In this document: positions 26,362 to 33,360 of the stretch, piece after piece | How positions within the stretch are numbered: position 1 is the first letter of the stretch | How the letters are laid out: the number at the start of each line of letters is the position of its first letter | Source of the DNA: JAHEJJ01 sp965212205 | GTDB lineage: Bacteria; Bacteroidota; Bacteroidia; Flavobacteriales; Flavobacteriaceae | Assembly: GCA_965212205.1 (NCBI GenBank) | Contig: CBDBUX010000016.1 | Span: 223,439-287,438, forward strand | Reading direction: 5' to 3' | DNA: 64,000 nt | The notes under the pieces: model-generated | Seen by the model: the letters and a program-made list of their open reading frames with translations, nothing else | The model's database searches: none | Told to the model about the DNA's origin: nothing | Program-made: the position numbers and the translations under genes

Positions 26362-29300
26362 TTACTTTTCTTTTTGCTTTTCGGCCTTTTTCTTCTTGTT
26401 TTCCAGCATCTTGCTTCGCGAAGCCGTCTTCATATCGGCATATCTCGGATCACTTATATAATCTTCTTTTACCATCCTAATCACCTCAATACTTAAGAAC
26501 CCAAATTCGCTCACTACTTTCCCGTAACACCTGTAAATCCCTCTCCCTCTAAAAAAATATTTCGCCGCTACCGGCGGAAACAGTACCGTATCAAAAACCT
26601 CTCCCTGCTGGTCTACAAAGGTGGCGAAGTGCATACGGCGGTTATTATGGGTGTTGGTGTTTTTTACGGTGACCAGGTAGCCATAAATGTCGATGTTACG
26701 GCCTAAGAAGTGTTCCAGATCTTTGGCGCCGTGTTCGTTCTTTGGCGGTTCTTTTAAGATCTCAAAAGGGCTGCATAAACAGAAGCCCAGTAATTCCAGC
26801 TGGGTAAAGGCGGTTTCCAGATCGGTAGTGTGGAGTCGTGGGATCTTAAAGTTTTGCTGCTGAGGTGGGAAGAGCCTGGGGTGCTCATCGATCTTGCCTT
26901 TCGATAAAAACAAATGGGCCTGCCATAACAGCTCGTGTTTGTTCACCCCGGTAAAGCGGAAGGCGTTGATGCGGATCAGTATACTCAGCTGTTCAATAGA
27001 GATCACCACCCGGTCTAAAAAGTCTTCCAAAGAACGGAACGGGCCGTCTTGTTTACGGGCTTTCAGAACCCTGTTCATTACCCGGCTTTCCAATTCTTTC
27101 AGATACATAAAACCCAAAAAGATATCCTTCCCATAAATACAGTTCACCGCATAAGATCTATTCATACAGGGTGCATAAACACTGGCTCCCAGCATCCGGG
27201 CTTCGTGCACATAAAACTCCGACCTGTAGAAACCGCCGCCGTTGTTGAGCACGGCCACAATATATTCCAGCGGGAAATAGGCTCTCAGGAACAGGCTCTG
27301 ATAGCTCTCTACCGCATAGGAGGCCGAATGGCCCTTGGCAAAGGCATAGCCTGCAAAACTGGCCACCTGGTGCCAGATCTCTGAGATCAGCTTTTCGTCA
27401 TACCCTTTTTTAAAGCAGTTGTCCAGGAACTTGTCTTTTACTTTTTGGAATTCTTCCCGACTGCGGAACTTGCCGCTCATCCCCCGCCTCAGCACATCGG
27501 CCTCACCCAGGTCTAGGCCTGCAAAATAGTGGGCTACTTTTATCACATCTTCCTGGTAGACCATCACCCCATAAGTCTCGGGCATAATCTCCAGCATCAC
27601 CGGATGGGCCAGTTCCTCTGCCCTTCCTGCTGTCCGATGTCGCAAAATATACTCCCGCATCATCCCGCTCTTGGCCACGCCGGGGCGAATAATAGAACTG
27701 GCCGCCACCAGGCCCAGATAATTGTCTACTTCCAGCTTCCTGAGCAACATCCGCATGGCGGGCGATTCCACATAGAAACATCCCATACACTGGGCGGTCT
27801 TGATCAGCTGGTTTACCGTAGCATCTTCCTTAAAGCGCTTGATATCGTGAATGTCGACCGTCCGGTAGGCATCCGGTTGGTTGAGTTTTAGGATCTCCAG
27901 GGCCTCCTTGATCTTGGCCAGTCCGCGCTGGCCGAGGATATCGAACTTATAGAGGCCTACATCCTCGGCCACGATCATATCGAACATGGTGGTAGCAAAC
28001 CCCTTGGGTGGCAGGTGGGTGGCCGAAAAATAATGGATGGGCCTGGCAGTGATCAGTATACCCCCTGCATGGACGCTCAGATAGTTGGGCATCCCTTTGA
28101 TCCAGGAGCCGTACTTGAGCACCAACCGGCTCATCTGATCCAGGTCTTCGAGGCGATAGCGACCCTCGCATAAAAAATCGATCTCAGCTTTGGGCAGGCC
28201 AAAGACTTTTCCAAGTTCGCGTACTACTCCCCGTTCCTTAAAGGTCACATAGGTGCCCAGCAGGCTTACATGTTCAAAACGGTCAAAAATATAGCGGGTG
28301 ACTTCTTCCCGGTCGCGCCAGGAGAAGTCGATATCAAAATCGGGCGGATTGGCCCGGAAAAGGTTGATAAAACGCTCGAAGTAGAGATCGAGTTCAATAG
28401 GATCCACGTCTGTGATTCGCAGGAGGTAAGCCACAATACTGTTGGCTCCGCTCCCCCTCCCTACATAATAAAAACCACGGCGGCGTGCTTCGGAGACGAT
28501 ATCCCAGTTGATCAGAAAATACGAGACAAAACCCTTTTCCCGGATGAGATCGAGTTCTTTTTTTAGTCGTGCTTGAATAGTGCGGTCTGCCTTCGGGTAA
28601 CGGTAAGACAGGCCTTGTTCGCAGAGTTGCAAAAGAAGTCGTTCGTCCTTTTTACGGTTCCCTGTATAGGTTTCCAGATTCTGCGGTTTACGGTCATGGG
28701 AGAAGTCGAACTGAATGGAACAGAAAGACATCAGTTTTTCTGTATTCTCCAGAATAAAGGGATATTCGGAAAAGGCTTCTGCCAGGTTTTTGATCGGGTA
28801 CATTTTCTCTTCCGGATCGGCTTGTTCTTCCGGGGCGAGTTTGGAGAGCAGAATATTGAGGTCGATGGCCCTGAGCAAGCGGTGGGCATTAAAGTCGCGT
28901 TTGGAACGGAAAGTAACCGGCTGTAGCACTACCAGCTTATCACGGTACTCCACAAAGCGGGAAAAGGGAAGCCGTCGCAGGTCGGCCAGCGAAACACCGA
29001 TGAATTCATATTCTGCAAATTTTTTCCGGCGGTTCAACACGGCTTTTTCAAAGGGGTAGATGGCATAAGCATTTTTAAATGCCGGGGCTTTTTTGGGAAT
29101 TTCTTTTTCTTCGTGCAGCTGTTTTGATAAAAAGTCGTTCAACTCCTGGTAGCCTTCATTGTTCCTGGCAATTCCCACAAAGCAGGGATCTACTCCATTG
29201 CGAAAATCGATCCCCAGGATGGGCCGGATACCATATTCTGGGGCTTTGCGAACAAAATTGAGTCCGGCCGAAGTATTGTTGATATCGGTCAGTGCCACTT

Positions 29301-29394
29301 GGGTGATTTCGTTCTGTCGGGCGAGCTCCAGCAGGTCGAGTTCGGAAAAAGTTCCGAAGCGGAGACTATAGTATGTGTGGCAGTTAATGTACAT
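26362..29394 (-). CDS. DNA polymerase III alpha-type error-prone polymerase (DnaE2/ImuC-like)
   Basis: 1010 residues, shorter than replicative DnaE (about 1150-1450 in this phylum). It has an N-terminal PHP-like domain (CHTYYSLRFGTFSEL, degenerate metal residues), the C-family palm with PPDFDIDFSW (near residue 350), YYVGRGSGANSIVAYLL, helix-hairpin-helix and a C-terminal OB domain (YGYLVTVKNTNTHNNRRMHF). No tau-binding tail is evident. Together with the Y-family polymerase gene 327 bases upstream on the same strand it matches the paired translesion polymerases found in many Bacteroidota. A replicative role is unlikely but cannot be excluded from this window. Confidence 0.85.
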   Translation of the reverse strand: MYINCHTYYSLRFGTFSELDLLELARQNEITQVALTDINNTSAGLNFVRKAPEYGIRPILGIDFRNGVDPCFVGIARNNEGYQELNDFLSKQLHEEKEIPKKAPAFKNAYAIYPFEKAVLNRRKKFAEYEFIGVSLADLRRLPFSRFVEYRDKLVVLQPVTFRSKRDFNAHRLLRAIDLNILLSKLAPEEQADPEEKMYPIKNLAEAFSEYPFILENTEKLMSFCSIQFDFSHDRKPQNLETYTGNRKKDERLLLQLCEQGLSYRYPKADRTIQARLKKELDLIREKGFVSYFLINWDIVSEARRRGFYYVGRGSGANSIVAYLLRITDVDPIELDLYFERFINLFRANPPDFDIDFSWRDREEVTRYIFDRFEHVSLLGTYVTFKERGVVRELGKVFGLPKAEIDFLCEGRYRLEDLDQMSRLVLKYGSWIKGMPNYLSVHAGGILITARPIHYFSATHLPPKGFATTMFDMIVAEDVGLYKFDILGQRGLAKIKEALEILKLNQPDAYRTVDIHDIKRFKEDATVNQLIKTAQCMGCFYVESPAMRMLLRKLEVDNYLGLVAASSIIRPGVAKSGMMREYILRHRTAGRAEELAHPVMLEIMPETYGVMVYQEDVIKVAHYFAGLDLGEADVLRRGMSGKFRSREEFQKVKDKFLDNCFKKGYDEKLISEIWHQVASFAGYAFAKGHSASYAVESYQSLFLRAYFPLEYIVAVLNNGGGFYRSEFYVHEARMLGASVYAPCMNRSYAVNCIYGKDIFLGFMYLKELESRVMNRVLKARKQDGPFRSLEDFLDRVVISIEQLSILIRINAFRFTGVNKHELLWQAHLFLSKGKIDEHPRLFPPQQQNFKIPRLHTTDLETAFTQLELLGFCLCSPFEILKEPPKNEHGAKDLEHFLGRNIDIYGYLVTVKNTNTHNNRRMHFATFVDQQGEVFDTVLFPPVAAKYFFRGRGIYRCYGKVVSEFGFLSIEVIRMVKEDYISDPRYADMKTASRSKMLENKKKKAEKQKEK

Positions 29395-29402
29395 TTTATC
29401 CC

Positions 29403-29565
29403 TTCATTTTCTTTGTTTGCCCAAAGAAAACGAAGCAAAAGAAAGGGCCCTTTTTCACTAGGTGTTTCTTAAAATGTGACCATTTTAAGAACCGCTCACT
29501 TCGGCTAAATTGCCTCCAAGGCTTCGACAATTCTTAACGCCTCAGTTCACTACACTGAGGAAAAA
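29403..29565 (+). repeat. Dispersed intergenic repeat, copy B
   Basis: Core at 29403-29445, like copies A and C. After it come a hairpin-like part TTCTTAAAATG...CATTTTAAGAA, which corresponds to the palindrome of copy A, the segment GCTAAATTGCCTCCAAGG shared with copy C, and a stem CCTCAGT/ACTGAGG (about 29544-29564). It lies between dnaE2 and dinB. Confidence 0.75.
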
Positions 29566-29635
29566 GATTTCCTCATTTCAACTCTTCGTTTTCAATTCAT
29601 AGCTATCCCTTATCTGCAGAATATAGAACACATAT

Positions 29636-29676
29636 GTCAGTTCGAGTGATCCGCCTTAGGCGGATTGTATCGAGAA
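29636..29676 (+). repeat. REP-like hairpin sequence
   Basis: GTTCGAG, a stem ATCCGCC/GGCGGAT with TTA loop, then TGTATCGAGAAC. The outer GTTC/GAAC ends also pair. I remember this layout as a frequent flavobacterial intergenic repeat, but only one copy is in this window. Confidence 0.55.
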
Positions 29677-29687
29677 CCAATTACAAC

Positions 29688-29715
29688 TTTTCACTCTTCA
29701 CTCTTCACTTTTCAC
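29688..29715 (-). repeat. Heptamer array after dinB, four units
   Basis: Read on the plus strand: TTTTCAC, TCTTCAC, TCTTCAC, TTTTCAC. It begins within ten bases after the dinB stop codon and belongs to the same heptamer family as the array at 18404. Confidence 0.8.
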
Positions 29716-29721
29716 TTCCCA

Positions 29722-30936
29722 TCATTGTTTCCGGTGTGCCAACACAATCGGCGGTTGTCCGTTAAACGGATTCACCATCCTGCCAATTGTTTTGGCTCCC
29801 ATGCCCGAGGCACGGAGTACGCTTTTATCGCCGAAGCGATTTCTTATATGATCCATGGCCGCGTATAAATTCAAAGCCTCCTCGGTATCGTCAAAAAGGT
29901 CGATCTGGTAATTACCTTGTACCAGGTGACTAAAACGAATACCGATGAGGCGCACCAGCAACCGGCGATGATAAAGTATCTTAAAGATCTCCAGGATTTT
30001 CGGGATCAGGATATGGTCGGCACTGGTGTAAGGGATACGCATCTGTTTGCTATAGGTATTGAAATCCGAATAGCGGATCTTGACTGCGATACATGCCGTA
30101 AGCTTTTCGCCTCGCCGAAGCTGGAAGGCCAGGTTTTCGGTCATGGCGATCAGGATCCCTTTCAGTTTGTTCACATCGATGGTGTCCTTGTCGAAGGTGC
30201 GCTCGGTGGAGATCGACTTGCGGTCCCAAAACGGGATTACCGGGCTGTTGTCTACCCCGTTGGCCCGCTTCCAGATCACGACCCCGTTAGCCCCCAGGAC
30301 GCGCTGCATGAGGTCTGGCGGCATTTCCTGTACGGTACGTACTTTCCTAAGTCCCAGATTGCGAAGCGTCTGGTAGGTCTTGTCGCCCACCATAGGGATC
30401 TTTTTAATGGATAAAGGTGCCAGGAAAGGCTTTTCATAGCCAAAATCGACCTTAAGCTGATTATTAGGCTTGGCCTCGTTGGTGGCCACCTTGGAGACGA
30501 CTTTATTTACAGACAAACCAAAGGAAATAGGTAAACCGGTCTCTTTTATGATCCTCCGACGCAATTCCGAGGCGTATTGGTAGCAACCAAAAAAACGATC
30601 CATCCCCGAGAGGTCGGCATAGAACTCATCGATACTCGATTTTTCAAAGAGCGGTACTTTTTCTTTGATGATCTCGGTAACCACATCTGAATGTTTGCTA
30701 TAGGTGCCTGCATTACCTCGGATAACCACCGCTTCCGGGCAAAGTTCCCGGGCCATTTTCATCGGCATGCCGGAGTGGATCCCGTAGCCCCGGGTCTCAT
30801 AACTGCAGGCGGCCACTACCCCCCGGTCGCTGATCCCGCCTACCAGGAGAGGCTTGTTTTTGAGCTCGGTGTTGATCAATCGCTCTACCGACACAAAAAA
30901 AGTGTCCAGATCCAGGTGTAAAATAGTTTTCTGCAT
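29722..30936 (-). CDS. dinB: Y-family DNA polymerase (DinB/Pol IV-like)
   Basis: Translesion DNA polymerase of 404 residues. Catalytic acidic residues are in place: Asp9 and Asp11 in HLDLDTFFVSVE, Asp103 and Glu104 in KSSIDEFYADL. The steric region GVVAACSYETRGYGIHSGMP and the thumb helix-hairpin-helix KKIPMVGDKTYQTLRNLG follow, then the little finger. The N-terminal half is typical for DinB; a UmuC-like domain is absent. It is likely co-regulated with the DnaE2-like gene. An operator-like set of TTCCA/TGGAA sites lies about 40 bases upstream of the start, where a LexA/S24-type repressor could bind. No lexA-like gene is in the window. Confidence 0.92.
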   Translation of the reverse strand: MQKTILHLDLDTFFVSVERLINTELKNKPLLVGGISDRGVVAACSYETRGYGIHSGMPMKMARELCPEAVVIRGNAGTYSKHSDVVTEIIKEKVPLFEKSSIDEFYADLSGMDRFFGCYQYASELRRRIIKETGLPISFGLSVNKVVSKVATNEAKPNNQLKVDFGYEKPFLAPLSIKKIPMVGDKTYQTLRNLGLRKVRTVQEMPPDLMQRVLGANGVVIWKRANGVDNSPVIPFWDRKSISTERTFDKDTIDVNKLKGILIAMTENLAFQLRRGEKLTACIAVKIRYSDFNTYSKQMRIPYTSADHILIPKILEIFKILYHRRLLVRLIGIRFSHLVQGNYQIDLFDDTEEALNLYAAMDHIRNRFGDKSVLRASGMGAKTIGRMVNPFNGQPPIVLAHRKQ

Positions 30937-30973
30937 AGTTCTTCAAAAACGGGGAGATAAATTTATGGATTAT

Positions 30974-30997
30974 TTCCATATTATTGGAATATTTCCA
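30974..30997. promoter_or_regulatory. Operator-like triple site upstream of dinB
   Basis: Three half sites, TTCCA (30974-30978), TGGAA (30985-30989) and TTCCA (30993-30997), form two overlapping inverted repeats with 6-base and 3-base spacers. The site lies about 38-61 bases upstream of the dinB ATG. It is a candidate damage-response operator; it is not the E. coli LexA box. Confidence 0.55.
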
Positions 30998-31102
30998 TGT
31001 TAAAAATAAAGGTCTATCATTCTTACTTCGAGGTTTAAAAAAGAATAAAAGCTATTCTAAATATTATATCCGATGAATTACAAATTTTAATACCTTCAAC
31101 AT

Positions 31103-31591
31103 ATGAAGCTATTTATAAAGATTACACTCATTCTATTCTTCTTGTCTATCAACACTTCCGGGCAAGCCCAAAAAACCTTCGACGAGCGGGCACTGGGCAA
31201 TTGGGAAGGAACGGGAACCCTTTTTGGGATGGAGGCCCAATTCAGTATGAAATGGGAACGAACTTTGAATGGGAAATTTCTAAAGCTCACTTTTCAAAAC
31301 CGATTTAAAGATCAGAGAGGAAAAGAACGCGTCATGGACGCTCACGGCTATTATAATACGGTTAACGGCAAAGGGCAATGGCTCGACAGTCGTGGGCAGG
31401 TCTTACCCTTGTTATTAAATATGGATAAGAAAACCCTAAAAGTATTTTGGGGCGACGAGGGCACCGAGCAGGGGAGGACTATCTATATGATCGTCGGCAA
31501 AAAAATGGCGGTGGAAGATTACGTGATGAAAGATGGGTTGTTAAGTCCGTTCGGGAAGGCAGAATACGTTAAAGTGAAGAGTGAAGAGTAA
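31103..31591 (+). CDS. Secreted protein of unknown function, DUF1579/lipocalin-like
   Basis: 162 residues with a signal peptide (MKLFIKITLILFFLSINTSGQAQ). The mature part alternates as beta strands: LGNWEGTGTLFGMEAQFSMKW, LNGKFLKLTFQNRF, GYYNTVNGKGQWLDS, LKVFWGDEGTEQGR. This looks like a small beta barrel like DUF1579 or THAP4-type domains, starting with a GNWEGTG turn. No ligand residue is evident. The last codons and the stop (VKSEE, TAA) are written in a GTGAAGA heptamer repeat that continues beyond the gene. It is divergent from dinB. Confidence 0.7.
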   Translation: MKLFIKITLILFFLSINTSGQAQKTFDERALGNWEGTGTLFGMEAQFSMKWERTLNGKFLKLTFQNRFKDQRGKERVMDAHGYYNTVNGKGQWLDSRGQVLPLLLNMDKKTLKVFWGDEGTEQGRTIYMIVGKKMAVEDYVMKDGLLSPFGKAEYVKVKSEE

Positions 31592-31594
31592 AGA
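31574..31594 (+). repeat. Heptamer GTGAAGA array spanning a stop codon
   Basis: GTGAAGA, GTGAAGA, GTAAAGA. The change of G to A in the third unit supplies the TAA stop (31589-31591) of the secreted protein. Read on the other strand it is TCTTCAC, the same family as 29688-29715. Confidence 0.8.
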
Positions 31595-31635
31595 GTCAGA
31601 AGTTCTCTTAGCATATACTTCCGACTTCCTTTTTC
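31594..31635 (+). terminator. Possible terminator after the secreted beta-barrel protein
   Basis: Arms AGTCAGAAGT and ACTTCCGACT pair except for one mismatch, with a 13-base loop, and are followed by a T-rich tail. The right arm contains the other heptamer type, GACTTCC. Confidence 0.5.
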
Positions 31636-31637
31636 AT

Positions 31638-31673
31638 AAAAAACCCTTCCCCTTATAGAAAGAGGAAAGGCTT
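31638..31673 (-). terminator. Terminator of membrane-protein module 1
   Basis: Minus-strand stem CCTTTCC/GGGAAGG (one G-T pair) followed by six T, 44 bases after the stop of the 35-residue gene. Confidence 0.65.
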
Positions 31674-31716
31674 TCTCCTATCCGTTGGCACCCCAAGACA
31701 CGGACACTATATCACA

Positions 31717-31824
31717 TCATGCCGGAATAATGGCGAGAATAATCAATAAGAGCATAAAGGAGATATATACACATCCCAACACTACAAAAAGATCTATCAG
31801 GTTATATTTTCTGTGTTTTTTCAT
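31717..31824 (-). CDS. Tiny membrane protein, 35 residues (module 1, second gene)
   Basis: ATG 31824 opens a frame with a basic start MKKHRKYNLIDL and one long hydrophobic helix (FVVLGCVYISFMLLLIILA) to the end. This is the layout of a single-pass small membrane protein with the N-terminus inside. It starts 24 bases after the 56-residue gene and ends before a terminator. In the second module the same position is taken by a 40-residue protein; the two differ in sequence but not in type. Family unknown to me. Confidence 0.6.
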   Translation of the reverse strand: MKKHRKYNLIDLFVVLGCVYISFMLLLIILAIIPA

Positions 31825-31848
31825 ACCATTAATCGTTTATCCGGGCTC

Positions 31849-32019
31849 CTAGTCAAATGGGAAGCCGGTAGAAAGCCTAAATAAAAAGGCATATAATACG
31901 ATAAGAAGCAAGATGAAACTGAACCAGGCGAATACTTTAAAATACTTTACAAGCAACCAATGGCCCAAGTTTCGAAATGCATCAAAATATATTTCTTTAA
32001 TGAGTAAAAGTTTCTTCAT
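31849..32019 (-). CDS. Small membrane protein, 56 residues (module 1, first gene), DUF6747-like
   Basis: Reads MKKLLLIKEIYFDAFRNLGH, then VKYFKVFAWFSF, a hydrophobic helix (ILLLIVLYAFLF) and the end RLSTGFPFD. It shares about two thirds of its residues, without a gap, with the 56-residue protein at 32504-32674, so both are certainly coding: LLIKEIY, FRNLGH, YFK, FAWFSF, LYAF and the end TG-FD are conserved. The N-terminal part is amphipathic and the second half spans the membrane. I recall a flavobacterial DUF6747 family of this kind; the name is unverified. Function unknown. Confidence 0.85.
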   Translation of the reverse strand: MKKLLLIKEIYFDAFRNLGHWLLVKYFKVFAWFSFILLLIVLYAFLFRLSTGFPFD

Positions 32020-32233
32020 AGTCGTGAGTTTTTTTGAATTGTTATTATGCGATAAAAATGAGGTAAAAATTCTGATTTCACCGGATAATTAGTCCATGGA
32101 AATAGTTTATCGACAAAGTGCATTTCATCGACCAGACACCGAGAATTGGTGCTTTTCGCGGAGTAGTATAGGAATGTTACGCAACCGTTTAAGGGATAGG
32201 ATTTCCCGATAAGCATTCTCCTCAAATACAATT

Positions 32234-32273
32234 AAAAAAACCCTATGCCCGACATTGTTCCGACACAGGGTTT
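32234..32273 (-). terminator. Terminator of membrane-protein module 2
   Basis: Minus-strand arms AAACCCTGTG and CATAGGGTTT (one G-T pair) followed by a run of T, with a 16-base loop that may fold on itself (TCGG). It separates module 2 from module 1. Confidence 0.7.
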
Positions 32274-32338
32274 TCACACTAACATAAATCAATCAAAAAA
32301 TTGTGTTCAGGCTCTGGTGAATTTTCCTCCGAATAGCT

Positions 32339-32461
32339 TTACTGAAGAAAAATATACAAGAACAATAATGTGGCGGTAAGATAGAGAGCCGCAATAATGC
32401 GGTCGTATTCATACACCACTAAATATCTGAGCCTTTTCAGGCTTTGTACAAGCGTGTTCAT
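32339..32461 (-). CDS. Tiny membrane protein, 40 residues (module 2, second gene)
   Basis: ATG 32461: basic and polar start MNTLVQSLKRLRYLVVYEYDR followed by a hydrophobic helix IIAALYLTATLLFLYIFLQ to the end. It sits 42 bases behind the second 56-residue gene and before a terminator, the same place as the 35-residue protein in module 1. No family recognised. Coding support comes from position, composition and the clean start; it lacks a paralogue as proof. Confidence 0.6.
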   Translation of the reverse strand: MNTLVQSLKRLRYLVVYEYDRIIAALYLTATLLFLYIFLQ

Positions 32462-32503
32462 CGTCTGAAAGGTTTGAATTAATATTATTTTGAGTCCGAT
32501 TCT

Positions 32504-32674
32504 TTAATCGAAGGCATAGCCGGTAGCGATCCTGAAGATAAACGCGTAGAGCGTGATCAGGAATAGCCCAAAACTAAACCAGGCAAAAGCCTTGAAATAG
32601 TTTCTGATGATGTAATGCCCAAGGTTCCTAAAACCTTCTAGATAAATTTCCTTGATAAGTAAAATTGTTTTCAT
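32504..32674 (-). CDS. Small membrane protein, 56 residues (module 2, first gene), DUF6747-like
   Basis: Paralogue of the protein at 31849-32019, same length and same end: MKTILLIKEIYLEGFRNLGH, then NYFKAFAWFSFGL, the helix LFLITLYAFIF and RIATGYAFD. The two genes differ at many third codon positions, which shows an old duplication kept by selection on the protein. It is followed by a tiny membrane protein gene and a terminator, so gene pair and terminator were duplicated together or recruited twice. Confidence 0.85.
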   Translation of the reverse strand: MKTILLIKEIYLEGFRNLGHYIIRNYFKAFAWFSFGLFLITLYAFIFRIATGYAFD

Positions 32675-32809
32675 AGCCACTAGTTTTCTCTTATGACTTC
32701 AAAGCTCGTTCCAAGGTTTATGTTACAGTATCTTTTTTAGATGAAAGGCATTTATTTTAAGTTAAACTGATCTGAATTGTGGTGAAAATGCGGATTGTTG
32801 TGGCCTGCT

Positions 32810-32839
32810 AAAAAACCCTGTATCCGTTAAATGACAGGC
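32810..32839 (-). terminator. Weak terminator after the DUF2834 gene
   Basis: Minus-strand stem CCTGT/ACAGG with a 12-base loop, followed by G and six T. The stem is short. Confidence 0.4.
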
Positions 32840-32876
32840 TCTTATCGATGAGTGGTAAAAGACCCTAAAGCTTTTA

Positions 32877-33206
32877 TTAATTTCTGATTATTGCCCGTTC
32901 CTTCAAATATAGAAATAAAGGAAAACCTCCGGCCAAACCGAAGAGCATGGTAATCAACCAGATAAGCCAGATTTTCCCGATCCTATGCTTTACCGACTGA
33001 TGATACGACCAGAAAAAGAAGACCAACACCACCCAGAGCAAGTCGACCGAGAATGCCGTTGAATAGTGGTTGGCAAACATGCCACTAAAGGTAGCGGAGA
33101 GGTCGGCCCAAAACATGATATTTCCCGAAGCCAGAGATTCCTTCATAACAAAATAGTTGGGAAGGGCGAAGCCTAAAACCGTAAGGACCAGGTAAATTTT
33201 TCTCAT
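32877..33206 (-). CDS. DUF2834 family membrane protein
   Basis: 109 residues with three membrane spans (about 5-22, 52-72, 80-102) and the family layout: MRKIYLVLTVLGFALPNYF, then a loop with NIMFWADLSATFSGMFANHY, and VDLLWVVLVFFFW. Family members are small bacterial membrane proteins without known function. It is the first gene on the minus strand after the divergent nucleoside hydrolase and shares with it a promoter region that holds a palindrome (33266-33281). Confidence 0.8.
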   Translation of the reverse strand: MRKIYLVLTVLGFALPNYFVMKESLASGNIMFWADLSATFSGMFANHYSTAFSVDLLWVVLVFFFWSYHQSVKHRIGKIWLIWLITMLFGLAGGFPLFLYLKERAIIRN

Positions 33207-33265
33207 AATGCTAAATTTGTAAATAAATGTAACGAATAGACTGCAATCTTTATACGTTGAAGACC

Positions 33266-33281
33266 CTGACCGCTTGGTCAG
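33266..33281. promoter_or_regulatory. Perfect palindrome CTGACC-GCTT-GGTCAG in a divergent promoter region
   Basis: Six-base arms with a 4-base centre, midway between the DUF2834 gene and the nucleoside hydrolase gene. It resembles TetR-type operators. A TAAATTTG -7 like sequence (33212-33219) lies to its left on the plus strand without a -33 TTG. Confidence 0.45.
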
Positions 33282-33360
33282 CTATTGAATATTGATTGTA
33301 AATAATTAATTTTTAAGAGGTGAATTAATATTGCTGAAAGGCGATTAAAGTTTATAAATA

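Noticed and set aside
26362..29394. Replicative dnaE
   Set aside because: Too short, with a degenerate PHP start and paired with dinB, so an error-prone accessory polymerase is more likely.
32016..32231. 71-codon minus-strand frame upstream of the first 56-residue gene
   Set aside because: It overlaps the start of the conserved small gene, has no signal or motif, and its composition is not protein-like.
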